A stretch of DNA of 64,000 nucleotides, taken from positions 3,100,001 to 3,164,000 of the forward strand of contig CM023540.1 in assembly GCA_013350335.1 (NCBI GenBank), written 5' to 3'. The stretch is from Chimonanthus salicifolius (Eukaryota; Streptophyta; Magnoliopsida; Laurales; Calycanthaceae). This document shows, in pieces, positions 30,602 to 42,109 of this stretch. The notes under the pieces were generated by a model. It ran no database searches. It was not told where the DNA came from and saw only the letters and a program-made list of their open reading frames with translations. The position numbers and the translations under genes were made by a program. The stretch's first letter is position 1, and each line of letters begins with the position of its first letter.

Positions 30602-31901
30602 CTTTGTCATCAAATCTTTTTCTTTTGTAGACTTCTTGCGGAATAATTCAGCTAATCGAGACTCCTTTTCTTTCTCCTTTTCTTTGTCCTTAGTAGAAGA
30701 ATACTAGAACCTTCTGCCAGGAAGATAATCTGTAACTGATCCGTCGAGATTAATATGAGAGTCAGGATCCCATCGAGGATGGAGATTCTCAAGGGACACA
30801 ACTTCATCATCAAGATTTTCGTCTGGATCATGATTGGAATCCCAATCATGCAGATCACTTTTCTTTTTGGGCAAATATTCCTCTAAAATCTGTTTAATCT
30901 TTTCTTCAAAATTAAAAGATTCAACAGACATATCCATAGGCTTGGGAGACCTTTCACAAGCAATTTCTTTGGCAGTTTTCTTTGCTAAAAGATCAGCCAT
31001 GACCATTTCATTCTCAAGAGGCTTTTCATCTGGAAGAGGATCATTTGATTTTTTAGGGGGAGAGATTTGATTTAGAATTCTCCCATAAGTATCATTTTCA
31101 ATTTTAGGCCACCATTTTTGATAAAATGTTTGATACAAAGATGGGAGATTGAAAAAATCTTTTTTCACTTTAAACTTCCACTGGAAAATATATGGGATAT
31201 GGAATTTCGCAAAAAAGCGAAGAACATTAAATGCTTCACATGGAACCTTTTCTTCTACTTGGCAGAACTTAATAAATAGATAATGGAAATTATCAGGGAG
31301 GATCTTATGAGATGTACCAAAGTAAGACCACCAATTAAAGAGAAACCACGATGGAACACTGCGGTGGATAGGGATAACATCAGGACTTTCTTCTTTAAAA
31401 CTGATGAACCATGAATGACTGTATTGGCGATTTTGCTACATTAAGGCAAATTTTCAAGCATCTACGTAGTCCCAATAATTAAAATATTTAGTAGTATTGT
31501 AGAGCTGGACTGGTCATGTATAGAGGTCCATCCCAATCTTCTTCAGAGAGGATTTTGAGAATAGTGAACTTTGAATAGGTGATGACGCCATTTGCATTTT
31601 TGTTGTGGAAGATGAGGAAGCTTTTCGTCTGATGTAAAATATTGAGATACCATTCACAGGTTTTTCTTTTGTCGGGGGAATAATAATGAAGTCCCTTTCC
31701 AAAGAGAAAATATACATTATCTTCAACAGATCTTTCTTCCATAAGACAATCTGAAGTAACAAGAATTCTGTTACCAGTGTAAAGATATAATTCTGATTGA
31801 CTTGGGTCTTTTGTTGGAGTAAAACCCTTTTGGCTTTCTTTTTGTTCTGCCAATTTTTCTTTTCCTTTCTTTTGGATGAATGGAGAAGAACTACTAGCCA
31901 T
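30593..31901 (-). pseudogene. Unit E terminal ORF
   Basis: ATG 31899-31901 (MASSSSPFIQKKGKEK) to TGA 30593-30595. A 5-base loss after LYMT (about 31513) shifts the frame, and a TGG-to-TAG change replaces the tryptophan in the ALMWQNRQ block (about 31436). The C-terminal third (FEEKIKQILEEYLPKKKSDL, DENLDDEVVSLENL) is intact. It has more point differences from the A-C copies than those have among themselves. Confidence 0.85.
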
Positions 31902-33821
31902 TTTGTCTTCCCTGAAGAAATTCTCGAGTAAGACAGTCAGGGAGAGAATTAGAATTTCCATTGATAAATTCAATTTTGAATTCAAAGACGGATAAAATGG
32001 CTTGCCATCTAGCAAATATTTGCTTAGAGACAAGATTTTTGACATCTTTTTCTAAAATTTCTTTTGCCGCCTTGGCATCCACTCTGATGAGAAATTCTCT
32101 ATTTAGTAAATCATGTTGGAATTTTGTCACACAGAGTACAATGGCAAGAACTTCCTTTTTGATAGTTGAATATTTTTTCTGAGCTTCATTCCAGTGGCCA
32201 GAATTGAATCTTATTAATTCTTCTTTGGAATCTTTTTACTGTAATAAAATTCCACCATAACCAATGTCAGAAGCATCTGTTCATACTATTTTGAAAGCTT
32301 CTGAATCAGATAAACATCTGCAAGGAAGAATTTTAACTCTTTCTTTAATCTTTTTACAGCATTGGTATGATTTGAAGTCCATTCTTTAGGCTTTTTCTTT
32401 AATCTTTCTTGGAGGAGATTTCTATCTTTTGCCAAGTCTTGATAGAAGAAGGCTACATAATTTAAACATCCAAGAAATCTATGTAACGTATTTTGTCTTT
32501 GATTTCATCTGAGAACTTATCAGCAAATTGAATTACTCTGTTGATTGGAGTAATTTTTCTGTCTTCTATTTCAAATCCTAAGAATCTGATTTTCTGTTGG
32601 AACAAATTCATTTTCCTTTTGGACAAGACTAGACCATTTTCTTAATAATTCTTTTGAATATATTCAAATGTTTCCAATGTTGATCTACTGATTCAGAAAA
32701 TATAAGAATATCATCAATGTAAACAATGGTAAATTGAGTATAGGATGAAAAGATATTATTCATGATATTTTGAAATTCAGATGGGGCATTTTTTAATGCA
32801 AAGGGCATAACATTCCATTCATAATGTCCCATAGGGACTGCAAATGCAGTTTTATAGCTATCTCCTTTTTTATCTGAATCTGCCAAAATCTTGATTTTAA
32901 GTCAAATTTTGAAAATATTTTGGCATTGTTTAGCCTGTTAAGCAAGTCTTGCGTATTAGGCAGGGGATACCTAATAGATTGCAATATTTTGTTTAAAGGC
33001 TTATAATTGATAACCAATCTTGGAACTCCTCTTTCTATTTTAGCAAGCTTTTTCGACATAGAATGTTGTACGGCTCCAAAGGGATTTGTTTTTTCTTATC
33101 AATCTCTTTTTTAATAAATCACTTATTTCTTCTTGACAAAGTTTTAAATGTTTTGCATCCATTTGGGATGGACGGGCTTTTGTAGGAATATCTTTGTCAT
33201 CATATCCTTTAATGTATGGTAGACTTAAAATATGCATCTTTCTATTCCAGAATGTAGAGGGCAATTAAGAGCAGCATTCATTTTCAAATTGCTCTGTGAG
33301 ATTTTTTTTTTTTCTTCAAACTCTTCTTTCTCCAAAATTTTTGTAATTTGGTCAATTTTTATTTCACTTTTTAGTCCATTTACATAATTCTCTTTGGTGG
33401 CTATGATTTGGTTTATCTTTTGGATTTTTGTTTCACAGGGATCATCTATGAAATCAAGATTTACATTTATGCCTTTGATATTTGTAGAGATTCCTTTAGT
33501 ATTTACTGAAAAAGGTTGGATTAAAAGAATAAACGGGGATCCAAGAAGTACATCATTAACAATACCTTCTGAAATAATAAAGTGTGAAGTGACACAGACT
33601 CCTTGGAAGCAGACATGAACATTTGGAATTTTTCTTTCTATGGAAATACTTGTTCTATTGGCAGCAGATACAAATTGTTTTGACTCACTTGTAAATTCAA
33701 TAGGGACGATTCCCAATCTAATGACATTTAAATCTGCTCCAGTGTCAATAATGGCGTTAACAATTTTTTCAAAATTTTTATTTTTATTTTCACCTGGACT
33801 CTCCACTGTTGATAGATGCAT
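31891..33821 (-). pseudogene. Unit E pol: protease, RT, RNase H
   Basis: ATG 33819-33821 (MHLSTVESPGENKNKNFEKI), overlapping the upstream coiled-coil frame by 94 bases. The protease motif IIDTGADLN is intact. RT has FSKFDLKSRFWQIQ, MPFALKNAPSEFQ and VYIDDILIF (YIDD intact). RNase H has TDASD preceded by a stop, and another stop at LLQ-stop-KDSK (about 32240). Frameshifts near 33050, 32640 and 32490. It overlaps the terminal ORF by 11 bases. Confidence 0.92.
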
Positions 33822-34485
33822 TTAGTAGGGATCTCTCCAATGGAGACTATGCTAAGTTCTCTTTTAATTCTTTGGACAAATTTTTCTTCATTATATTCTC
33901 CAAAAGCACCATCATTTTCAAGTAAGGTGACTCTTTCATCAAGCTCATTTTGCCTTTTGGTTAATTCTAATCTTAACTCTCTGATCCCTCTTTTTTGGTC
34001 ATTTAGTTCTCTTTGTAGATCTCCAAGAGTTATTGGTTTGTTTATAGTATGGATTTTTTCAGGTCTATTCATAAGGTCAATTAAGGAATAAGTTGACGTA
34101 TGAAATGTTTCTTTTTTCCTTTTTGGGTAATATGGGGATTCATCATTTTTTGGTTGCGAACTTTCTCCTTCTTCTTCCCCTCCCAATTTTGAAATTTGAT
34201 TTAAAAATTGAACCTTTTTCTCTGGATCAGGGATATTATCAATCATTTTAAGGAGAAATTTTTGAGGGGCAGTTAGGACACGAATATGTATACCAAGATT
34301 CTCATCAGAGGGTAATGACCATTCTCCTTCGGTATCATCATTAGAATTACATGTAAATGCTTGAAATTGTTTAATGAGTTGTGTAACGCCCCGCCCTTTT
34401 TCACTCACTTTCCCTTCAAAAAAATCAGAGTCTATTTTTTTTTTTTATAAACAAAGAGTGATAGAGAGCGGGACGTCACGACGCG

Positions 34486-34521
34486 AGATAAGTCTGAACT
34501 TCTAAAGACCAACCCTTAACT
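34486..34521 (-). repeat. Class III hairpin in LTR 3 (degenerate)
   Basis: Same place and 36-nt length as in the other LTRs. The outer arm AGTTAAG is kept on one side and is CTTATCT on the other. The inner stem is weakened by mismatches. This is the least paired copy. Confidence 0.6.
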
Positions 34522-35107
34522 GGCCAACCCTATGTGTGCATGGACTAAGTCCATGGAAACGGTTCACACATAACAATATCAACATGCAGAATAAACATCA
34601 TAACATGCGGAATTATAATAGAATCAAGTTCTATTCCATTTCAGATAGCAAAGTACGTCAAGTCTTTATTTATGATTAAAGTTAACTCAATTATCCAAAT
34701 AAGCATCCAACCACCTAAATTATTACATGTCCGAAGACTAGTTACTCAAATACAAGTCCATAAGTAACTTAATCAAAATATAAACTAAATCATCCAAGCT
34801 CCTATGCCTGGTCCGTTTTGCGTTCGTTATTCCCCTTGTTTCCTGTATCATCCACTAGGGTAGAAGTAGGGCGTTAGAACAACGCGTCCAATAGGTATTC
34901 CAATTAGGGCTAACACATAGGTTAGTACCAAAAATCCATATATAATATATATAAAATACAGTTATAATAACAGTGTATGATAATAGAAATCCAATCATAC
35001 CGATAAAAACCAGAAACATTGCATGATAATAAAGATCATAAACATGCCGATTCAATGCCATGCCATGCTATCATATGCAATGAGTCCCACCCATCACAAA
35101 ACATCCT

Positions 35108-35229
35108 CTTGATGGAAAGCTTCTCATCAAGGTATCCCCCACGATTGTTTTACGGACGCCCCGACGGAGTGTGAATCTCCGGTTACATTTCATACATAGT
35201 ATCCTCTTGATGGAAAGCTCTTCATCAAG
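35108..35229 (-). repeat. Class II hairpin pair in LTR 3
   Basis: 35108-35131 and 35206-35229, each CTTGATG ... CATCAAG on the plus strand, in tandem units of about 98 bp that also contain CGGAG ... CTCCG. Confidence 0.8.
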
Positions 35230-35599
35230 GTATCCCCCACATTGTTTTACGGAAGCCCCGACAGAGTGTGGATCTCCGGTTACATATCATCCCTCCCATG
35301 ACATGCATGAGATGCAAATGTCCACATGCTATGCAATTATACAAATCATAGCATTTAAAATCTCATATAATTTTTACATAATTTCATCAAAAATAAGATA
35401 AGAAACATTGTACAAAAATCCATGGTTTCAAAGAGGTGGAATCCTACCAAAGACCACTACGTGACGTTGCTCTTTCATCCGGTAACCGCTCACGATCGTG
35501 CACCGCTTGTGAGGTCCCGTTACCTTATAATATATTAGTCAATTAAAACATATCCCGTTTGATTTACAATATTGTTTAAGTCCATAAACACAATCCTCA

Positions 35600-36835
35600 T
35601 GGGGTTCGACCATACACCATGGCCAAACCCATGGTCCCTTATTTTCACTTAATTACCAAAATGTCATCCATGGCTATCATTCCATTATTTAATACGCTAT
35701 ACATAGACCCTATGTCCACCAAATAATTCCCATTATTCTCACCCTTCATCCCTTGGTTTGGTGAACCGTTCGTTAAAATTATACAAAGACCCAAAATGGC
35801 CCATTAACAAATTCATGGGGTTCGGCCATACACCATGGCCGAACCCATGATGTTTCTTTTCCAACTTTTCTTTTAAATGGTTCACCATCTTAGGTCCATA
35901 AACATAAGTTTATACTTGCATCCTCCCTTCATTCAAAATACACATAAACATAATAGATCCATAATTGGTTCATGGGGTTCGGCCAAGCACCATGGCCGAA
36001 CCCTATGATGTCTAACTTTCCATTTTCATCAACTTCCATACTTGAATCCATAAATCAAGGTTCCTTACATAATTAGAAAGTCCATAATTAGAAACTTTCT
36101 AATTTAATCTCCACCTTCCAAAAACAATCCCTCATTAGATATTTTCTAAATTAGTAACATCTTCCATGGGGTTCGGCCATATACCATGGCCGAACCCTAT
36201 GGTTCCAAAATCCCCACTTTAACAAAATTTAACCAATATGAATTCCTTTAGACCTTTCCATGGTTTTCATGATCAAATTGCATCTAAGAAAACATCAACA
36301 TAAATCCATTTAAAATAAATCATAATTAAATTTAACAATACCATCATTGAAACTTAACCAATGTTCCTCCATGGGGTTCGGCCCTTCATCATGGCCGAAC
36401 CCTATGGTTCATCAACTTCTCTAAAACCAGTTAAATCCTTTAAAAATATTATTATCCTTTCCATGGGATTCATCCTTCAAAATCCCATAATTATTATTAA
36501 CACAACTCCATGGGGTTCGGCCATACAGCATGGCCAAACCCTATGGTTCATCCCTTTTTATTAAACCATTTAAACCCATATGCATTCATTAACCAATGCT
36601 TCTCCATTTAAACCCTTTAAAATCCTAGGCCTTTACCAACAAAGTCCCATAGTTTTCATCATTAAAATCTAAAATTAAACCATGTCTATCCATGGTTTCC
36701 ATCTTTCAAACTTTCATTAAATTACCATAGTCCTTCCATATTTTTTCATCAAACGATTCATTAAAAACAACATAATTGTCCATTCCTTTTCTTCCATGGG
36801 GTTCGGCCATACATCATGGCCAAACCCTATGGTTC
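35600..36835 (-). repeat. Class I palindrome array in LTR 3 (seven copies)
   Basis: GGGGTTCGGCCAT ... ATGGCCGAACC palindromes starting near 35600, 35817, 35975, 36172, 36375, 36512 and 36797. Most carry CATG/ATGG-type flanks, extending the stems. The first and the last two have a mismatch in one arm. Confidence 0.88.
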
Positions 36836-38057
36836 CATACTTCCTCTTTTAAATCCAATAAAAAATATTAAAACTACTTACCGGTTCCACGACTCCTCCA
36901 ATTTTCCTTCGGTTGTTCTTGATCTTCCAATCCTTCTCTTCCTTGGTCTTTTCCTCCTTGCTGGCTGCCCTTCCTTCTCTTTGTTATGCCGAGAATGATC
37001 TTGAGAGAGAGAGAATTCGGCTATGAGTGGTATTGCTGTGCGCCCCTCCCTCTTTCTTTTTAATAAATCCCTTTTGATCCCAACTTAGAAGATGCTATGT
37101 GCCCCTTTTATAAAACCTCCACTTGGCCCATCTTGTTTGAAATAGCCATTGCCGTTTTTAACTAGGGAAGGAACTCCTTTTTAGACACTCCAACACGGCA
37201 AGGCAATATCCCATCTCATCCATGTGTGTGGTCCATTTTAGGCAATCCTTGTTCAACTAAAACTCCTAAAATCTAGTCAACCATATCTTCCAAGTTTCCT
37301 TTATGCGCATAATCATAAATATGCAAATCTTCATACTCGACCATAGTAATCTATCTTTATTTGGATTAGATAATTTCCTCATTTGGATTAGACAATCGGA
37401 TGCCATTGCCTAATCCAACTTATCCCAACGTGTGGCCCATTTTAGGACCATCCTAAAATCTTTCCATCACTACCTTCCATTCCAAGTCTCTTTATGCGCA
37501 TGACAATTAATTATAAACATAATGCATTGCTAATTTAATTCGGCCAAATTTAATTTTATTGAAACCAATTCCACAATCCGTTGGGTCTTAATTGGGCAAA
37601 GACCCAACACTTTACTCATCTAATATCCATATCTAAAATTCACAAATTAAATGGGTAAATTTTCATATATATTAATAACTTGAAAATTCAGGGTGTTACA
37701 AGTTGAAGGTGAGGAACATTTTCTTCAACACTGGATTCATTAGTTGATGAGCTAGACTCATGTTCTTCTTGGGAATTTAATTCAGATTCTTCTCTATCAG
37801 AAATTTCTTCGTTCTCCTCTTTGGTAATTTTTCCAAGTTTCATTTTAGGATATTTTTCTTTTTTAAAACATTTGTTTGAATAATGACCCTTTTTTCCACA
37901 ATTATAGCAAGCAGGTATCTTTCCTGTTACATTTTCCTTCTTTGGGTATTTTTTGGATTTTCTTTTGAAAATTGACTCTTGGATCTGCTATATTTGTATT
38001 TCTTCATCATTTTATTTCTTCTTTCAGGGATAAATCTGAACGTGAAGGTCTTCTTTT

Positions 38058-39320
38058 TTATTCTGGTGTTGGTCTAAACCAAATTGGAAGCAGAAATCTC
38101 CTAATTCTCTATCTCCAGCATATTTTCTCATTTTTTCAGCTTGTTTACTGATCTTTAAGTCAGTACAGAGCGCAATGCCGACCTTATTAATCCTTTGAAT
38201 AATGCCTTCGAATGTCAGCATGCTGTAATTAATAGTACCATGCATTTCTTCTCTCAAGGAATTACGCACCTATTTGGTAAACAAGGGTGGTAATCCAGAT
38301 ATGAACCTTTCTTTCCAAATATCAGAATTACAATCATTCAGTTGGTATACCTTTGATAAAAATACGTCTTTATACCAACGAAATTCTCCTAAGGTTCTAC
38401 ATCTTAGACGATGTAATTGCTGCCAATTTTTCTCCTTAATTAGAGTAATTTCTCCAGTTAATTCATTAAGGATGCATAAAAGTAAGAGACTAACACAATC
38501 AGACTGTGTTTCATAATTTTCAAGGATTTGACTAGTACCTGTCTCAGGTTTGATGTTGGGATCTACTATATTTCCTGTAATTTTATCTCTGTATATGATT
38601 CTTCCATATTCATCTAATTTGACAGCATTTTCAATTTCAAGTCTTTGGGCTCCAGATAATCCATAATTCCACCATCCTCTTAATATTCCATTGAAAGAGG
38701 TAGTTGTCATGAGGAAAATGTTTCTTGGAGTATTTCTTCTAACTTCACAAGCATTGGAATATATCAGCATACTATGAACCATTTGGATGATTTAGTATTC
38801 AGTTAATCCATCTAGATTCCATTCATATAAAGAATTTCCCGAATATGATAGGTCCTGAGTATACGTATATGGGGCTTCATCAAGTTGCAGATCTACAGGA
38901 GTTGGTCTGGAATAATAATTTTTTGTCATTGGCAATTCAGCTTGAGGGTTCCATTTCTTTAGGCGGTTTACTAGCAAATTTTCTGATGCAGAGACTCTGA
39001 GGATGCTAAATCCTTTTCCTCCAACATTGAGGCTTTCCATTCTAGTAGCTAATTCTTTTTGTATTTCATCTGTCATTTTAAACGGTCCTTCTTGCAAGAT
39101 AATTCCTGATGGCAATTTTCTAGGAACATATATCTCATTTGCAGGGATTTCTTCTGAACTTTCTTCTTTTCCTTTACTGAATTCTGGTTTTGCTCTAATT
39201 GTTCTTTCTAGCCTATCTGTTTGTTCTCCAATGGTTAATAAGGATAGATTGGCATAATTATTTTGTTCAATTATATCTCCAAGGCTTTTTCGCTACGTCA
39301 ATACCATTTATTTCAGTTTT
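38058..39320 (-). pseudogene. Unit E capsid region
   Basis: Preceded by FE-TAA (39321-39323) and ending at GAA-TAA (38058-38060), out of frame here because of a one-base loss in QTP. Contains PSGIILQEGPFKMTDEIQ, NVGGKGFSILRVSASENLLV, PYTYTQDLSYSGNSLYEWN, then LTEY-TAA-IIQMVHS (CAA to TAA, shared with F), LEIENAVKLDEYGRIIYRDK and ERFISGLPPLFT. A one-base insertion occurs near 39290. Confidence 0.86.
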
Positions 39321-40807
39321 TTATTCAAATATAGACCCATCTTTGATAGACATAGCATAATTCTTAGTTTCTTTTGATGCAGAGATATCAAGTTTTTTCC
39401 ATGGAGGGTGAGATTTTTGGATTTCTTTTCCTTCAACGTCTTTCCATGTCCTAGACGTTCTTCCTATAACTCTTATGTGTTTTGGACTTTGGGTTTCTTC
39501 TTCTTTGATTTTCCCTTTCTTAAAGTATTCCATAAACCAATCAAAGAAAGGTATATTTCTTTATTCTTCTTCCATTTGGTAATACCATAATTCTCTCATT
39601 TTTTCTTTTTCTTCTAGGTTAAATTTCTTGAAGAACCATTCTTTCAAAGGGTGATTTTTCAGATTTTCTCTTAGATATGGGTTATCTATTTCAAATTTTT
39701 TGGCAGGTTCCTCCTTTGGTTTTTGAATACTAATCATTCTTATGACTCCATGGAGGAAATCGTTCTCACTGGGGTTGTAAGTTCTTTCTAATGAAGTTCT
39801 TTTATATATAGGGTATTCAATTCCACTTTCTTTATTTCTAAAAACCTTTTGATCCATTTCTTCCTTTTGTGTAGCTGGCAAAACTTGTTCTAGCCTTTTC
39901 CATTTTTCTTCTAAAATTGACTTCAACATTAGCATTTGGTAATTTGACTATGCTTTGTAAATCATCTGTTATTTCATTTACTCTTGGCATAACATCTTCT
40001 ATTTGGCAATTTCCTGGGAGAACAACTTCTTCTCAGCTAATTACTTTTGGGATAAACACATTATTATTAAAGCTTGTTTCCATGAGGACTGTGGTTTTTT
40101 CTTTATCGACCTTGTCTCTATAGGCTATCATGGGAAAGATAGAAATCATTGATTTATAGAATACCCGATAGACTATAGCAAAAGGTTTACTTCTTGGACT
40201 CATTTTTAATCCTTTACTTTGGAATCCAATTGTTGCCCAATCAAGGGACGTCATCATCATGAGCATCAACTGTGATGTTTGGGAAACAATTAAAATAAAC
40301 AGGTCCATTACAGAGAATTGATTCAACCATGGCATACAGAGAGTCATCAAACTCGTCATGTCTCTGATCCCGCACATAAGCACATACAGAAACATTTAAT
40401 CCTAATTGAAACAATGGTTTGATTCCTACCTGAATTAATCCTATGTGTAGGTAGTTGTATTTGGTCCTGATTTGTTCAATAATTCTTCTTTCAAAGATTT
40501 TGATTGTTTGTTTTCCTCCAGAGAGGGAAACAGTTTTTTCAACACTCTTGATGTGATAATCATTTTGTTCTTCAGATGTGCCATTGCTGTATATTTCTGT
40601 TACGAATAAAGCTGGCATCTTCCAGTTGGATATGGCTTGGTCAAAGTTTTCATACACCTTTTCTTCAGAATTTTTTGTTTTTTCTGGATTTTCTTTGGAT
40701 ATACTATGATGAGGAAAACTAGACAAAGCAGACTGATAAGATGAAGGATGCTGAAATGATCTAAACCAATTCTTAAAAAAATTTATCTTTCCTTTAGAAT
40801 TTTCCAT
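39321..40807 (-). pseudogene. Unit E movement protein, most complete copy
   Basis: ATG 40805-40807 (MENSKGKINFFKNWF) through SYQSALSSF, YENFDQAISNWKMPALFVTE, KTVSLSGGKQTIKIFERR, IGLIQVGIKPLFQLGLNVSV, YVRDQRHDEFDDSLYAMVES, CNGPVYFNCFPNITVDAHDD, then a one-base insertion (about 40246) and ATIGFQSKGLKMSPRSKPFA. The central block is the signature of caulimovirid 30K-superfamily movement proteins. A second frame change lies near 39940. The tail (LRENLKNHPLKEWFFKKFNL ... RTSRTWKDVEGKE) ends at FE-TAA. Confidence 0.88.
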
Positions 40808-41036
40808 TTTTGTAACATGACCGTGGATCAAAGAGCACCTGTCAACGATTTACAACCCTATATGCAACTTCTCGGCTTCAAGCGGGACTTACTACGCATC
40901 AAACTCTTTTCCAACAATCAGATTATAAAAGCAGAAAACAATAAAAGGAAATACAAAAAGTTTTAAAGAGGATTGGATGGATCAACTTCAGATCACAGTT
41001 AATAGATATAATACACCTCGCAAACACAAATTAAGC
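40808..41036 (-). other. Conserved spacer, unit E
   Basis: Counterpart of 10664-10928 in A. No ORF. The block AGTCCCGCTTGAAGCCGAG is kept on the minus strand. Confidence 0.5.
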
Positions 41037-41261
41037 TCAAGATAATAATTCTAATTTTTTATTATTACAATATTCTCTTATACGATTACACAAGGATACT
41101 AACATAGATCTTTTAATAGTATGTATGAGGATAACAAGGTATCTTCCTGCAACTATATTATTGTCTATTTGTCGGATAGCATTTTCTAATCTTCTAAGCT
41201 GATTTTCACGATGTTTGAGATCATGCAATAATTCTTCTCTCTTAACAGAATGAGGAGGCAT
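41037..41261 (-). CDS. Unit E small ORF II (74 codons)
   Basis: MPPHSVKREELLHDLKHREN then QLRRLENAIRQIDNNIVAGR, ending LCNRIREYCNNKKLELLS. Eleven codons longer than the A copy. Start ATG follows the small ORF I stop by one base (TGAGATG). Basic, heptad-like leucines, no known domain. Confidence 0.7.
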   Translation of the reverse strand: MPPHSVKREELLHDLKHRENQLRRLENAIRQIDNNIVAGRYLVILIHTIKRSMLVSLCNRIREYCNNKKLELLS

Positions 41262-41262
41262 C

Positions 41263-41493
41263 TCAAAAAGCCATTGCTTGTAATTTTGATTCTGTCCTGA
41301 ATACTTCTAATTGGAACACAGCATAGGCTTGAATTAAAATTATTCTTCGTCTTTCATATCGTTGATGTCGTGGGTTATTTCTATGAGTGCATGTTTGCAG
41401 GTGTTGTCGTATGTGTTCAAGAAGAATTTCTATTTTTCTCAATGTTCGAACATCATCATAATACTTCTTAAGCAAAGCAAGACGAATAGACAT
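41263..41493 (-). CDS. Unit E small ORF I (76 codons)
   Basis: MSIRLALLKKYYDDVRTLRK, EILLEHIRQHLQTCTHRNNP, then IILIQAYAVFQLEVFRTES. Intact, same length as A. Differences from A are mainly substitutions that keep the frame. ATG lies four bases from an AG (41497-41498) that could be a splice acceptor. Confidence 0.7.
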   Translation of the reverse strand: MSIRLALLKKYYDDVRTLRKIEILLEHIRQHLQTCTHRNNPRHQRYERRRIILIQAYAVFQLEVFRTESKLQAMAF

Positions 41494-41551
41494 GTTCTAT
41501 AAGATTAGAAAACAACATAATAACAAACTTATATTATCAAACTCATAAAAG

Positions 41552-41566
41552 CTTTATTACTTACAG
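41552..41566 (-). promoter_or_regulatory. Leader GTAAGT-AATAAA element, unit E
   Basis: CTGTAAGTAATAAAG on the minus strand. GTAAGT is at 41559-41564 and AATAAA at 41553-41558. The implied intron to AG 41497 would be 68 bases. Confidence 0.58.
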
Positions 41567-41676
41567 ATAGTTTACAGCACTCCAAGCTTTTAGCACACTC
41601 ACACTTACAACCTCACACTTACAACTTCTATATTTTGATTTCAAATGTCGATGATTCACACTGAAAACACAAGACT

Positions 41677-41686
41677 CCTTAAATAG
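41677..41686 (-). promoter_or_regulatory. 35S-like TATA box, unit E
   Basis: Minus strand CTATTTAAGG followed by AGTC, at the same place as in A and B, weakened by TATATAAG becoming TATTTAAG. The GCTCCATC sequence preceding it is kept. Confidence 0.62.
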
Positions 41687-42066
41687 ATGGAGCAAGCACA
41701 CAATGGATAAACTCTCTTCCGACCAAGAGAGACAACACACAAAGAAAAAGGACTTTTTGCAGACACAACATTCCAAACCAACTTTACAAAAAGAGATTCC
41801 CCACTTGGGGACATAGTAAAAAGATACAATAAGTGAAGCATCTTTTGACCAAATGGGATGCACACTAAAAACAACTTTATCTTCCTTTGATAATTCAAAG
41901 ACATCTGGCAGCATACCCCCACCAAAAAAGCAACACCATCTTTTTTGGCTTGATAATAGAGGACTCTTTTGACTGGATGGGACACCAAAGACAAAACAAC
42001 TTTAGCAACTTTTCATTCTATTATGACATCTGGCAATATACCCCCACCTAAAAGAGATAAGTCCAA

Positions 42067-42080
42067 TGGCTCTGATACCA
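42067..42080 (-). other. tRNA-Met primer-binding site, unit E
   Basis: TGGTATCAGAGCCA on the minus strand, perfect. E/F head-to-tail boundary. Confidence 0.93.
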
Positions 42081-42109
42081 AAATCAAAAGGATCTCACTT
42101 TCTCATTTG

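Larger units (their letters stand above)
34382..37700 (-). mobile_element. Solo LTR 3 (3319 bp), minus sense, TSD AGTTG
   Basis: On the plus strand it starts TGTAACGCCCCGCCC and ends GGGTGTTACA, with AGTTG at 34377-34381 and 37701-37705. In sense direction: 5' end TGTAACACCCTGAATTTTC, CT patch (about 37000-37015), donor GGTAAGTAG (36876-36881), seven class I palindromes (about 36820 down to 35600), class II pair (35108-35131 and 35206-35229), class III hairpin (34486-34521). No coding sequence. Confidence 0.93.
33728..38057 (-). pseudogene. Unit E zinc-knuckle/coiled-coil ORF, split by solo LTR 3
   Basis: Right part 37701-38057: basic region, knuckle CYNCGKKGHYSNKC (about 37880-37925), acidic run. 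The left part 34381-33728 resumes after the LTR with QLIKQFQAFTCNSNDD, LNQISKLGGEEEGESSQ, YSLIDLMNRPEKIHTINKPI and the coiled coil QRELNDQKRGIRELRLELTK. It ends LTLEQI-TAA at 33728 after overlapping pol in a different frame. Confidence 0.85.
30567..42080 (-). mobile_element. Endogenous pararetrovirus unit E, most complete, with LTR insertion
   Basis: From primer-binding site 42067-42080 to the palindromic junction. Excluding the solo LTR (34382-37700) it is about 8.2 kb and carries every viral region. It shares the capsid nonsense codon LTEY-stop with unit F. Frameshifts are present in most ORFs. Confidence 0.93.
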
